64,000 bases of DNA from an uncultured Bacteroidales bacterium (GTDB taxonomy: Bacteria > Bacteroidota > Bacteroidia > Bacteroidales > Bacteroidaceae): positions 1 to 64,000 of the forward strand of contig CADCLN010000007.1 in the NCBI GenBank assembly GCA_902802265.1. Direction: 5' to 3'. The position numbers and the translations under genes are program-made. Numbering within the stretch: the first letter of the stretch is position 1; each line of letters begins with the position of its first letter. Of the stretch, positions 51,642-59,657 are shown piece after piece. The notes beneath the pieces are model-generated. The model searched no databases. It saw only the letters and a list, made by a program, of their open reading frames with translations, and was not told where the DNA came from.

Positions 51642-51724
51642 GAAATCAAAGTGTGATTTGTAAGAATCACGTCATGATTTATAAAAATCACACTTTGATT
51701 TATAAGAATCACACTTTGATTTCA
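51642..51724. repeat. 21-bp tandem array upstream of HU-like gene
   Basis: Three 21-base units built on TAAGAATCACACTTTGAT (first unit diverged: ATCACGTCATGAT), preceded by an inverted copy (ATCAAAGTGTGAT). The array lies about 70 bases beyond the HU promoter, within the 323-base gap 51473-51795, which has no gene. Twenty-one bases is two helical turns, so the units face the same side of the DNA. Confidence 0.85.
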
Positions 51725-51795
51725 ACTAAAAACTTGGCTTTGGGCAAGAATAATGCTCAGTCTGAAAAACTTTTCTGTTCAGACTGCCCGTTTTT

Positions 51796-52431
51796 TCAGA
51801 CTTGTTCTGGGCTTCCGCCTTTGATGTATCCCGCCTTCTTCAGTTCGCCGTAAACCAGGTGGCATTCCTCCCACCACGCCTCGCCAAAGCGGCGGATGAG
51901 GGGCTCCTTCAGGAATTGGTAGAGCGGCAACTGGAGTTTGCGCCCCAGTTCAACGGCAGGGCGGCAGATTTCCCAGCGGTGATAGTTCAGGGCGGGCACA
52001 CCGCCGACGCTGCTGATGCGAATAGGGTAGAGGGCGCAACTGATGGGTTTCTGCCAGCGGAGCCTTCCCTCGCGGTAGGCAGAGTCGATGGCACAGAGGG
52101 CGCAGCGCGGGCCTCGGGTCTTTCCGCCATCGGTCGAGATGTTGTCGTAGCGCACAAACACGCAGTCCTTGTTGTTGATGATGCTGGTGACGAGTTCGCC
52201 GTCGCGGTCGGGATAGACCACTCCGTTCTTCTCCACCTCCCTTTGCGCCTTTGCGGGCAGTTCATCCCTCACCGTCTCGTAGGCAGTTTCCAGTTCAGCC
52301 ACTTCGTCCAGCCGGACGGGTGCCCCTGCATCGCCCTCCACGCAGCACAGGCCGTGGCAGCGCGTCAGGTCGCAGCAAAAATATTCCGAAAAAATGTCCA
52401 TCGACACCAAGGTGTTCTGTATTTCTATCAT
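51796..52431 (-). CDS. DUF3109 cysteine-rich protein
   Basis: A 211-residue protein of DUF3109. Conserved cysteines form the sets CDLTRCHGLCC near residue 20 and RCALCAI...ISCALYPI near the middle, a probable zinc or iron-sulfur site as in the YkgJ-like proteins. Function unknown. It is monocistronic with a TACCTTTGC promoter at 52454-52462, divergent from the toxin-antitoxin pair. Confidence 0.87.
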   Translation of the reverse strand: MIEIQNTLVSMDIFSEYFCCDLTRCHGLCCVEGDAGAPVRLDEVAELETAYETVRDELPAKAQREVEKNGVVYPDRDGELVTSIINNKDCVFVRYDNISTDGGKTRGPRCALCAIDSAYREGRLRWQKPISCALYPIRISSVGGVPALNYHRWEICRPAVELGRKLQLPLYQFLKEPLIRRFGEAWWEECHLVYGELKKAGYIKGGSPEQV

Positions 52432-52453
52432 CTGTATGGTATGTTTATCGTTT

Positions 52454-52462
52454 GCAAAGGTA
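52454..52462 (-). promoter_or_regulatory. -7 promoter element TACCTTTGC for DUF3109 gene
   Basis: GCAAAGGTA on the plus strand, 23 bases upstream of the ATG on the complement. Confidence 0.6.
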
Positions 52463-52505
52463 CAAATATTTACCTAAAAAACTTGTATGATATTGGAAAA
52501 AATCC

Positions 52506-52515
52506 TTACCTTTGC
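52506..52515 (+). promoter_or_regulatory. -7 promoter element TTACCTTTGC for toxin-antitoxin pair
   Basis: TTACCTTTGC, 22 bases upstream of the antitoxin ATG at 52538. Confidence 0.65.
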
Positions 52516-52537
52516 AACTGTTTTAGAACTTTTGCCT

Positions 52538-52786
52538 ATGTTAGCAAGAACTCCACTGAATCCGATGCAACTCCACATATTGGAGATGTTAAGCTATTGC
52601 CAGACGGAAAAGGCAATGGAAGAGTTGAAAAGTGTGCTGGCTGACTATTATGCCAAAAAAGTACAAGAAGAGGCTGACCGTCTTTGGGATGATGGCACAC
52701 TGAACGCTGAGGCTATTGAGCGTATAGGGAAGGAGCATTGGCGCACACCTTATCGCCCTGCACATAATGAGACGCATTGTTCTTGA
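52538..52786 (+). CDS. Probable antitoxin of PIN-type toxin-antitoxin pair
   Basis: An 82-residue, helical protein (MQLHILEMLSYCQTEKAMEE, YYAKKVQEEADRLWDDGTLN) with the length and position of a type II antitoxin. The C-terminal half resembles the toxin-binding region of small Bacteroidota antitoxins with a WDDG-like motif. Its stop lies 20 bases inside the toxin gene, as expected for a co-translated pair. The ATG at 52538 is preferred because an earlier one (52487) precedes the promoter. Confidence 0.72.
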   Translation: MLARTPLNPMQLHILEMLSYCQTEKAMEELKSVLADYYAKKVQEEADRLWDDGTLNAEAIERIGKEHWRTPYRPAHNETHCS

Positions 52787-53186
52787 CACGAATTGTCTGG
52801 TGATGGCATTGCCTTCCAAGAGTCCTTACCATAAGGTCTGGACCGATTTTATAATGGGCAATATCGAATTCTGCGTCTCTACAGAAATTCTGTTGGAGTA
52901 CGAGGAAATTATCGCCGAAAAAGCTTCTCCTTACATGGCAGATATTGTAATCAATGCCTTGATGAACCGTTCTAATCTTGTAAAAGTGGAACCCAAATGG
53001 CGTTGGAATTTAATAGAGCACGATCAGGATGACAACAAATTTGTGGATTGTGCGCTTGCAGGACAAGCGGAATACATAGTATCAAACGATGCACATTTTA
53101 ATGTTCTAAAACAGATAGATTTTCCGTTTGTGATATGTAAAAGTATTGACGATTTTTGCAAAGAATTGTTTAGAAGTAATAGTTGA
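52767..53186 (+). CDS. PIN-domain toxin (putative toxin-antitoxin PIN family)
   Basis: A 139-residue PIN-domain RNase. The acidic residues are in place: VLDTNCLVMA (Asp7), STEILLEYEEI, DDNKFVDCALAGQAEYIVSNDAHF. The pattern matches the PIN subfamily annotated as toxin-antitoxin toxin component. It would cleave RNA when released from the antitoxin. It overlaps the antitoxin by 20 bases, and GC content is a little lower than neighbours, consistent with horizontal gain. Confidence 0.85.
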   Translation: MRRIVLDTNCLVMALPSKSPYHKVWTDFIMGNIEFCVSTEILLEYEEIIAEKASPYMADIVINALMNRSNLVKVEPKWRWNLIEHDQDDNKFVDCALAGQAEYIVSNDAHFNVLKQIDFPFVICKSIDDFCKELFRSNS

Positions 53187-53216
53187 GCGTTTTTCTCATG
53201 CTATTTTATTTTTTCT

Positions 53217-54134
53217 CTATCTTGACCCCACAAACAGGAAGAGCATGGAGAGCAGGACGAGCAGGAGGTCAACAACTTTCGACTTGAGATTCTTTTCCTT
53301 GAAAATGAGCGCACCGAAGAGGAAGCTGACGACGACACTGCCACGGCGCACCATGGAGACGATGGAAATCATGGCACCGTCGAAGCCCAGGGCGTAGAAG
53401 TATGCAAAGTCGGCAGCGGAGAGGAACACCGAGATGAGGATGATGCACCAGTCCCAGTGGAACGGCGTCGTCTTCTTGTGTGTGGGCCACCAAAGCAGGA
53501 TGAGCATGGCTAGCATCATGAAGAACTGGTAGATGTTGTACCACGACTGCACCGCCAGTGTGTCAAGCCCCACGCCGTGGTTTGCCGGACTCGCCATGAG
53601 GAACTTGTCGTAGAGTCCCGACACAGCCCCCAGCACATTGGCGAGCACCACGAAGACAATCCATTTGTTGTGCCCCCAGTCGATGCCTTCTTTCTTGCTC
53701 GACCGCGAAAGCATCCACAGTCCCGCCATGGCTATGATGACGCCGACCCATTGCCACACGTTGAGCCGCTCGCCGAAGAAAGTAAGTGCACCGACGAGTA
53801 CCATGACGGGGCGTGTGGCATTGATGGGCCCCACGATGGTGATGGGCAGATTTTTCAGTCCGAAATAGGCAAAAAGCCAGCTGCTGAGCACGATGCACGA
53901 CTTCAGCACGATGTATCGGTGCTCTGCCCATCCATACGGGTGGGTATAAAACAGGCTGTCTTCCCCAATCCATCCCTGTCGCGACCCGATGATGCAGGGA
54001 AGGAAGATGAGCGAGGAAAACAGCGTGTTGAGCAGCAACACAGGAATCACCGCGTTGCCCTTCAATGATTTCTTCTTGAAAACGTCATAAAAGCCCAGCA
54101 GACAGGCAGACAGGAATGCGAGTGCTAACCACAT
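53217..54134 (-). CDS. EamA/DMT-family transporter
   Basis: A 305-residue inner-membrane protein with about ten hydrophobic segments and the two-fold EamA layout. The ends of the halves (LPITIVGPINATRPVMVLVGALTFFGERL and the later SIVSMVRRGSVVVSFLFGALIF) are the typical EamA motifs. Substrate unknown. It is convergent with the PIN toxin and stands alone. Confidence 0.87.
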   Translation of the reverse strand: MWLALAFLSACLLGFYDVFKKKSLKGNAVIPVLLLNTLFSSLIFLPCIIGSRQGWIGEDSLFYTHPYGWAEHRYIVLKSCIVLSSWLFAYFGLKNLPITIVGPINATRPVMVLVGALTFFGERLNVWQWVGVIIAMAGLWMLSRSSKKEGIDWGHNKWIVFVVLANVLGAVSGLYDKFLMASPANHGVGLDTLAVQSWYNIYQFFMMLAMLILLWWPTHKKTTPFHWDWCIILISVFLSAADFAYFYALGFDGAMISIVSMVRRGSVVVSFLFGALIFKEKNLKSKVVDLLLVLLSMLFLFVGSR

Positions 54135-54176
54135 GAATAGTCTTTACGTTATTTGTGAGTTGAATTTGAATGGTTG

Positions 54177-54239
54177 TGAATTGAACATGAATTACCATGA
54201 ATTAGACACGAATTATTCATGAATTAAATGTGAATTAAT
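54177..54239. repeat. CATGAATTA-type repeats downstream of GxxExxY gene
   Basis: Degenerate copies of CATGAATTA (TTGAACATGAATTACCATGAA, then ATTCATGAATTAAATGTGAA) at the left flank of the GxxExxY gene. They are opposite in orientation to the regular array on the right flank. Confidence 0.65.
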
Positions 54240-54687
54240 ATTCATTTTCATCTGCATATTCGGGGCGCAGAATGTTCATCTCTTTGTCCAGCAATACGCA
54301 CTCATTGGTTTCTTCATAGTAGGCGTAACGCTCGCCTTGAAGACTTGGCTGTCCGAAATTGATAAGCAAACCAACAGGTTTCTTTGTCAGTCGCAGATAA
54401 TTGAAAAGTTGTGCTCGATGTGCTGATACCAATTCTTTTACGGATTTCAATTCAACTATCACATCGTCCACTACTAAATCCATTTTGTAGAATTTTTCCA
54501 GTTTATGGCTTTTGTAAAAACATGGAAGCAATAGTTCCCTTTCATTGTCGATGCCTTCATCAAGAAGTTCCAGGTGTAAAGCCTCGTTATAAATAGGTTC
54601 CAGTAACCCCCAACTCAATTCGCTATGCACTTTCATTGCGGCACCGATAATTTTATACACGAGACTTTTATATTCCTTCGGATTCAT
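54235..54687 (-). CDS. GxxExxY protein
   Basis: A 150-residue protein of the GxxExxY family. The name motif is WGLLEPIYNEAL (Gly-x-x-Glu-x-x-Tyr). A PDDEXK-like core is visible as KMDLVVDDVIVELKSV (Asp...Glu-Leu-Lys) with INFG near the end. The family is common, often in several copies, in Bacteroidota and Planctomycetes; a nuclease activity is predicted but unproven. Both flanks carry inverted CATGAATTA-type repeats. Confidence 0.88.
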   Translation of the reverse strand: MNPKEYKSLVYKIIGAAMKVHSELSWGLLEPIYNEALHLELLDEGIDNERELLLPCFYKSHKLEKFYKMDLVVDDVIVELKSVKELVSAHRAQLFNYLRLTKKPVGLLINFGQPSLQGERYAYYEETNECVLLDKEMNILRPEYADENEY

Positions 54688-54716
54688 TTAATTACAATTA
54701 TTTAATTCAAGAATAA

Positions 54717-54800
54717 TTCATGATAATTCATGTTTAATTCATGATAATTCATGTTTAATTCATGATAATTCATGTTTAATTCAAAATAATTCATGTTTAA
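54717..54800. repeat. 21-bp tandem array, four units, upstream of GxxExxY gene
   Basis: Four 21-base units built from TTCATGATAATTCATG plus TTTAA; the last unit has TTCAAAATAATTCATG. On the complement this array is immediately upstream of the GxxExxY start. Confidence 0.9.
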
Positions 54801-54823
54801 CAGCCATGGCACGTTCTTCTTCG

Positions 54824-55570
54824 TTAAGACAGGAAGAGGTCGTCGGGATAACTGACGTCGGCCAGGAACAGCGCACCGCCAGGGACGGAATTGCCAGCCG
54901 AGCAGCGGTTTTTCTGTTCGATGACGTTGCGGAACCCGTCGATGCTGAGCACACCGCGCCCTACGTCGAGCAGGGTGCCTACGATGGCACGGACCATGTT
55001 GCGAAGGAAGCGGTCGGCCGTGATGGTGAATTGCCACTTCGTGGGAGCGACCTGTTCCCACCGCGCATGAGTGATGTGGCAGTTGTTCGTCTTTACGTCC
55101 GTGTGGAGTTTCGAGAACGAAGTGAAGTCTGTGTAGTCGAACAGCGTCTGTGCAGCCTCGTTCATCTTTTCAAAATCCAATGGCAACGGATAACGGTAGG
55201 CGTATGGCTCGAAAGGCGATTTCTCCGTGACAATATAATAATGATACGTGCGCGAAGTGGCAGAGAAACGTGCATGGGCATCGGCCCTTACGGGAACGAT
55301 TTTCTCTACGGCAATGTCCTGCGGCAGAAACTTGTTGAGGCGGCGAACAAGTTCGTCGTCTGCCTGGTGGACCGTGTCAAAGTGCGCCACCATCAGGCTT
55401 GCATTCACACCCGCATCCGTGCGTCCGGCTCCGGTCACCTCGATGGGCTGACGCAGCAATGTGGAGAGCGCCCCGTTCAGGACCTCCTGCACACTGATGC
55501 CGTTGGGCTGAATCTGCCATCCGTGATAGCGTGATCCGTCGTAAGACAAATAGATAAAATAGCGCATCAT
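54824..55570 (-). CDS. truA: tRNA pseudouridine(38-40) synthase TruA
   Basis: A 248-residue pseudouridine synthase. The catalytic [12 protein letters not shown] with the Asp nucleophile is at about residue 50-60, the N-terminus [20 protein letters not shown] is typical, and [17 protein letters not shown] closes the fold. It modifies the anticodon arm of tRNA. It overlaps the MATE gene stop as ATGA and is the last gene of the PAP2-MATE-truA operon. Confidence 0.96.
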   Translation of the reverse strand: MMRYFIYLSYDGSRYHGWQIQPNGISVQEVLNGALSTLLRQPIEVTGAGRTDAGVNASLMVAHFDTVHQADDELVRRLNKFLPQDIAVEKIVPVRADAHARFSATSRTYHYYIVTEKSPFEPYAYRYPLPLDFEKMNEAAQTLFDYTDFTSFSKLHTDVKTNNCHITHARWEQVAPTKWQFTITADRFLRNMVRAIVGTLLDVGRGVLSIDGFRNVIEQKNRCSAGNSVPGGALFLADVSYPDDLFLS

Positions 55571-56982
55571 GGTGTCACTCGGTTATGGAAAAATACACGC
55601 CTGAGCACACTCTCCTTGCGAATGCTCGGCACACGTCGTCCAGGCTGCGTGTAGTAGAAGTGCCACAGCATCACAGCCGAAGTGATGGCAGCCACACCGT
55701 CGGCAGCGGCAATGCTGATCCACACGCCGTCTGTGCCCCACATCTCGGGAAAAATCAGCAGGAAAGGCACCAGGAACACCAGTTGTCGGCTCACGCTGAG
55801 GAAGATGCTCCGTTTCGCCATGCCGATGCTTTGGAAGAAATTGCCCGTCACAATCTGAAAACCCACAATGGGCGACATGCAGACAATGATGCGCATACCC
55901 GAAATGGTGTGTGCAGTCAAGTCGGGGTCGTCCGTAAACAGTTTGACAGGATAGTGCGGAAAAAATTCGCACAGCACGAAAGAGCAGCACATGGTCACCG
56001 TGCCCAGGACAATCGCCTTCCTGAGTACTTCGTTCATGCGGTCAGACAGTCCGGCACCGAAATTATAGCCTGCAATGGGCTGCATACCCTGGCAAATGCC
56101 CATCACCACCATGATAAAGAGGAACGTGATGCTGTTCACAATGCCAAACGCCGCAATGGCCAAGTCGCCGCCATGCCGTGTCAGTCCCTTGTTGATGAGG
56201 ATGACCACCAGGCAAGCACACAGCTGCATACAGAACGGCGACAAGCCGATGCCCAGAATACCCTTCACAATCTGCATCCGCAGTCCATAGATGCCACGGT
56301 GCAGATGAATCAGGTCATGCTTCCTGGACAGTACCGATGTCACAAACACCAGCGCAAACAGCTGTGCCAGCACAGTGGCGTAGGCAGCTCCCTTGATGCC
56401 CATGCCAAAAGCAAAGATGAACAGCGGGTCGAGCACCGCATTGACTATCACCGTGGCAATCGTTGCCCACATCGCCACGTGGGGGTGTCCCGTGCTGCGC
56501 AGCGCACTGTTCAGGCCCAGGTAGAGGTGTGTCACCACGTTGCCCAACAAGATGACGTACATATAGTCATGTGCATACTGCAACGTGTTTTCACTAGCAC
56601 CGAAGAACGTCAGCAGCGGGTCGATGAACACAAGTCCCAGCACACCCACCAGCACACCGATGATGACATTGAGCGACACCAGATTGCCCAGCACACGCTC
56701 AGCTCCGTGGTAATCCTTCTGTCCCAGTTTGATGGAAATCAGCGTGGAACTACCCACGCCCACCATCGCACCGAAAGCCGCACTCAGGTTCATCACGGGG
56801 AACGTCACCGCCAGTCCACCCAGCGACAGCGTGCCCACGTCGGGAATGTGACCGATGAACACGCGGTCCACCATGTTGTAGAGCGACTGCGCCGTCATCG
56901 CCACCACAGCGGGCACAGCATACTTCACCAGCAGCTGACCGATGGGCGCCGTGCCCAGTTCCTTAGTTCTGTTATTTTGCAT
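55567..56982 (-). CDS. MATE-family multidrug efflux transporter
   Basis: A 471-residue (from the ATG at 56982) integral membrane protein with about 12 helices. MATE signatures include [26 protein letters not shown] in the N-half and [24 protein letters not shown] in the C-half. It expels cationic drugs or dyes driven by Na+ or H+. An ATG at 57006 would add eight basic residues. The start overlaps the upstream PAP2 gene, and the stop overlaps truA as ATGA. Confidence 0.92.
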   Translation of the reverse strand: MQNNRTKELGTAPIGQLLVKYAVPAVVAMTAQSLYNMVDRVFIGHIPDVGTLSLGGLAVTFPVMNLSAAFGAMVGVGSSTLISIKLGQKDYHGAERVLGNLVSLNVIIGVLVGVLGLVFIDPLLTFFGASENTLQYAHDYMYVILLGNVVTHLYLGLNSALRSTGHPHVAMWATIATVIVNAVLDPLFIFAFGMGIKGAAYATVLAQLFALVFVTSVLSRKHDLIHLHRGIYGLRMQIVKGILGIGLSPFCMQLCACLVVILINKGLTRHGGDLAIAAFGIVNSITFLFIMVVMGICQGMQPIAGYNFGAGLSDRMNEVLRKAIVLGTVTMCCSFVLCEFFPHYPVKLFTDDPDLTAHTISGMRIIVCMSPIVGFQIVTGNFFQSIGMAKRSIFLSVSRQLVFLVPFLLIFPEMWGTDGVWISIAAADGVAAITSAVMLWHFYYTQPGRRVPSIRKESVLRRVFFHNRVTP

Positions 56983-57715
56983 CTTTTTTATTTTTCTTCT
57001 TTTCAAATTCAGCTTGCGCCTTTGCCAACTGCTTCAGGAAACGCTTGCTGGTGTGCAACTTTGCATACGCAGCACTGGCAGCCAGTCGTCCGGCGTCCAC
57101 ATCGCTCTGCCAATGAGCACCCACGATGACGCGGCTGTCGCCATACATCATGCCGCGAGCCAGCAGCGTGTCAGCCCTTTCGGGATTGATTTCCGAAAGC
57201 AGCAGCGCACAGCTCCAGCCCAGAATCGTGTGTCCCGACGGATACGAACCGTTCTTCGACAAAGCCTCCTCGTCGTCGGGCGTCAGCGACTGCTCCTTCA
57301 TTCGCATGAACGGACGCTTGCGCATGTAATACTTCTTCGGCTCGATGCAGATGTAGTCGCATGTTTCACTGGCATCGCGCAGCAGCTTGTAGATTTCGGG
57401 TGTGTCCTCCTTCGACATCTGCAGACCGAAAGGCTCGCTAAACTCCCGCATGATGCAATCCACACCATACACCGCATCGCGCACAGCAATGGCAGCGCGT
57501 TCAGGGTCGAGCCGTTGCGTCTTGCCCCACATATAGCGCATGATGTCGTGAGCAAACTCCTCGCTCAGCGTGTCGGGTGGGGCAGGGAGCCACTTGAGCA
57601 GGTCGGGCATTTCGGTGATGGAGAAATAGGGTTCCACCACATCTTCTTTCTCCTGGGAATTGGCATAGCCACAAAACAAAATGGTGGCCAGCAACCATAA
57701 AAAAGTACGTTTCAT
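56972..57715 (-). CDS. Secreted PAP2/class A acid phosphatase
   Basis: A 247-residue exported phosphatase. MKRTFLWLLATILFCGYANS is the signal peptide. The three PAP2 motifs are present: KKYYMRKRPF, SYPSGHTILGW and SRVIVGAHWQSDVDAGR. The N-terminal part (TLSEEFAHDIMRYMWGKTQRL...) resembles PhoN-type non-specific acid phosphatases. It acts in the periplasm on organic phosphates. It leads an operon with the MATE transporter and truA, from a promoter that adjoins a TGGTAAA array. Confidence 0.9.
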   Translation of the reverse strand: MKRTFLWLLATILFCGYANSQEKEDVVEPYFSITEMPDLLKWLPAPPDTLSEEFAHDIMRYMWGKTQRLDPERAAIAVRDAVYGVDCIMREFSEPFGLQMSKEDTPEIYKLLRDASETCDYICIEPKKYYMRKRPFMRMKEQSLTPDDEEALSKNGSYPSGHTILGWSCALLLSEINPERADTLLARGMMYGDSRVIVGAHWQSDVDAGRLAASAAYAKLHTSKRFLKQLAKAQAEFEKKKNKKDAK

Positions 57716-57739
57716 ATCCTTTGTTTTTAGAAAATCGCT

Positions 57740-57749
57740 GCAAAGGTAA
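57740..57749 (-). promoter_or_regulatory. -7 promoter element TTACCTTTGC for PAP2 operon
   Basis: GCAAAGGTAA on the plus strand, then a six-base spacer and the TGGTAAA array: the same arrangement as at 4350-4393 and 39377-39420. Confidence 0.65.
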
Positions 57750-57755
57750 GAATTA

Positions 57756-57817
57756 TTTACCATTTACCATTTACCATTTACCAACTTTATTTACCATTTA
57801 CTATTTACCATTTACCA
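57756..57817. repeat. Double heptad array (TTTACCA)4 + (TTTACCA)4
   Basis: Two arrays of four units, 57756-57783 and 57790-57817 (one TTTACTA), separated by ACTTTA. The left one adjoins the PAP2 promoter. Confidence 0.9.
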
Positions 57818-57859
57818 TTTTTTCTTGATTAAAATTTGGAACTTTACCTATTTTAATTG

Positions 57860-57868
57860 TATCTTTGC
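57860..57868 (+). promoter_or_regulatory. -7 promoter element TATCTTTGC for HicB-like gene
   Basis: TATCTTTGC, 21 bases upstream of the ATG; TTTGG at 57835 is at a suitable distance for a -33 element. Confidence 0.65.
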
Positions 57869-57889
57869 AGCCGAGAAACATAAAAGAGA

Positions 57890-58285
57890 ATGAAAAGGAA
57901 TAATAATATAAGACTGGCAGTTTATCTTTTTAAGGATAAGTGCGCAAATTGTTATGTAGCCTATTGCCCTTCGCTGAATCTAAGTGGATATGACCATACA
58001 CAAGCTTCGGCAAAGAGAGATTTTCTCTATGTCTTGAACGAATATCTAAGTGAACAGATAGAAAAGGGAACATTGGCGGAAGACCTTGTCGAGCATGGAT
58101 GGACTGTGACAGAAGATGGGGTGATAGCCCCTACATTCAATGCAATGTATAAGGCAAAAGGAAGTCAATTGCGTGACATCATACAAACCCATATTGACCC
58201 TGTACCAGAACGTGTTGTTCGTTCAGTGCTTATTGATATGGGAATGACACGACAAGATTTCATTAATATAATGCGTAAAATATAA
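57890..58285 (+). CDS. HicB-like protein, apparently without HicA
   Basis: A 131-residue protein. The N-terminal 70 residues show a HicB-like fold (YVAYCPSLNLSGYDHTQASA followed by VLNEYLSEQIEKGTL), where CYVAYCPSLNLSG is the usual core strand-turn. The C-terminal part (VRSVLIDMGMTRQDFINIMRK) could be a small helical DNA-binding or dimer region. No HicA-type gene lies on either side. It is lower in GC than neighbours. It may be an orphan antitoxin or a regulator. Confidence 0.65.
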   Translation: MKRNNNIRLAVYLFKDKCANCYVAYCPSLNLSGYDHTQASAKRDFLYVLNEYLSEQIEKGTLAEDLVEHGWTVTEDGVIAPTFNAMYKAKGSQLRDIIQTHIDPVPERVVRSVLIDMGMTRQDFINIMRKI

Positions 58286-58457
58286 CCAATCGGAGTTTGA
58301 CCACATCGAAATAAACCATTTCATCCTTTAGTGAAAAGAAATTAGTATTTTATTCGAGAGACTTTATAACATCATTGTAAAACTTTTAATACCTGGATGC
58401 GTATGGAAAGATAAGCATAAAGACATATTGAAGAAAAAGCGTTAGCTTTTAGGTCTT

Positions 58458-58611
58458 GTTTTCAGATAAATTGGGGAATTTAGATGAGAGCACACAAGAG
58501 TAAAAGTTTAGACGCTCACGCTTCGGCGTGGGCTTTTACTCGTTGAAGTGTGCAAAAGGTTTTCCCCAATACCATCTGAAAACGTAGACGAAGAATAAGT
58601 CCACGTTTTTT
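58458..58611 (+). ncRNA. Candidate structured RNA (long rod with terminator)
   Basis: Nested complementary segments: GTTTTCAGAT (58458) with ATCTGAAAAC (58574); TTGGGGAA (58471) with TTCCCCAA (58562); GCACAC (58490) with GTGTGC (58548); GAGTAAAAG (58498) with CTTTTACTC (58533); CACGC-TTCG-GCGTG at the tip, a cUUCGg tetraloop. This gives one long rod with bulges of about 11/8 bases. A hairpin CGTAGAC/GTCCACG followed by T6 (58583-58611) is a plausible terminator. The 403-base gap (58286-58688) has no gene. 6S-like RNA is one possibility; a MITE or a leader of the next gene are others. Confidence 0.5.
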
Positions 58612-58688
58612 GTGCCCTTTTCTATAGGGGCGGTGGACCTTCACAGAATCTTAAATCATTTTATTAACCATTTAAAAACCAACTCAAC

Positions 58689-59636
58689 ATGAAAAAACAA
58701 ATTTTTTCTTTACTGGTTGCTATGCTTGCAACCGTAACCATGTACGCCCAGCAGATAGCTGTGGTGTCAACCACTGGTGCAACATCCATTTACACCACAC
58801 TTAAAGATGCCATTGAGGGCGCAAAAGCGGGCAGCGTGGTTTATCTGCCTGGCGGTTCATTCCCCATTGCCGACAGTGTGAAGATTACAAAGAAACTGAC
58901 CATCATCGGTATAGGGCATAATGCACAGTCCGAGAACGTAGATGGATGTACCATCATTTCGGGTAATCTTCAATTTCAGAATGGCAGTGATGGCAGTTCT
59001 GTGATGGGATGTTATCTGACGAGCAATATTTTTATCGGAAACGATGGAACTACCTCTCACAATGTTCTTGTGAGATATTGCAATGTGAATGAGATTCATG
59101 TTTCAGCAGCATGCAATGGCACTGTCATTAATCAGAATTATATTCGTAGATATATAAATTGTAATGGTGCTACTGATGTAACGATTACAAACAACATTGT
59201 TAATATTAATATTAGTACTATGAATGGAGGAACAATTGCTAATAATATTATATGGCGTGGTGGGGGTTATCAACTTTATGAGGTAAATAATACCTTAATT
59301 AAAGATAATATCTTTATGTATTGGAATGATGGTCACAGAGGAAGTAATTGTCAAGTTTATGGCAATATGAAGGCTGGCGATTCCTGGGGAGAAGATTGTG
59401 TTACTGTAACAGACTGGTCAGAAGTCTTTGTAAACGATAGAGGCATTACTCCCTATTCCGATTATCATTTCAAGGAAGCCTACCAACAATATTCCGACAA
59501 GGGCATCTATGGCGGTACGGGCTTTAGCGACAGCGCATTGCCACCTGTGCCCTATATCGTTTCAAAGAGCATCCCTCAGCAGACGGATGCATCGGGCAAG
59601 CTGCGTATTAGAGTGGCTGTGAAGGCTGGTGAATAA
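58689..59636 (+). CDS. Secreted right-handed beta-helix protein
   Basis: A 315-residue exported protein (signal MKKQIFSLLVAMLATVTMYA). The body has parallel beta-helix character: repeated short strands with Asn/Gly turns (HNVLVRYCNVNEIHVSA, TDVTITNNIVNINIS, GGTIANNIIWRGGG, NTLIKDNIFMYW), beginning with a LKDAIEGAKAGSVVYLPGG motif typical of pectate-lyase-like folds. No catalytic site is evident. It is the first of three secreted genes on this strand. AT-richness rises in its central part. Confidence 0.75.
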   Translation: MKKQIFSLLVAMLATVTMYAQQIAVVSTTGATSIYTTLKDAIEGAKAGSVVYLPGGSFPIADSVKITKKLTIIGIGHNAQSENVDGCTIISGNLQFQNGSDGSSVMGCYLTSNIFIGNDGTTSHNVLVRYCNVNEIHVSAACNGTVINQNYIRRYINCNGATDVTITNNIVNINISTMNGGTIANNIIWRGGGYQLYEVNNTLIKDNIFMYWNDGHRGSNCQVYGNMKAGDSWGEDCVTVTDWSEVFVNDRGITPYSDYHFKEAYQQYSDKGIYGGTGFSDSALPPVPYIVSKSIPQQTDASGKLRIRVAVKAGE

Positions 59637-59657
59637 ACCCAAAAGACACTGAGAGTT

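Noticed and set aside
54702..55061. Frame ending in repeated NMNYHEL heptapeptides downstream of truA
   Set aside because: It is the 21-bp array read in one frame after running through truA in the wrong frame.
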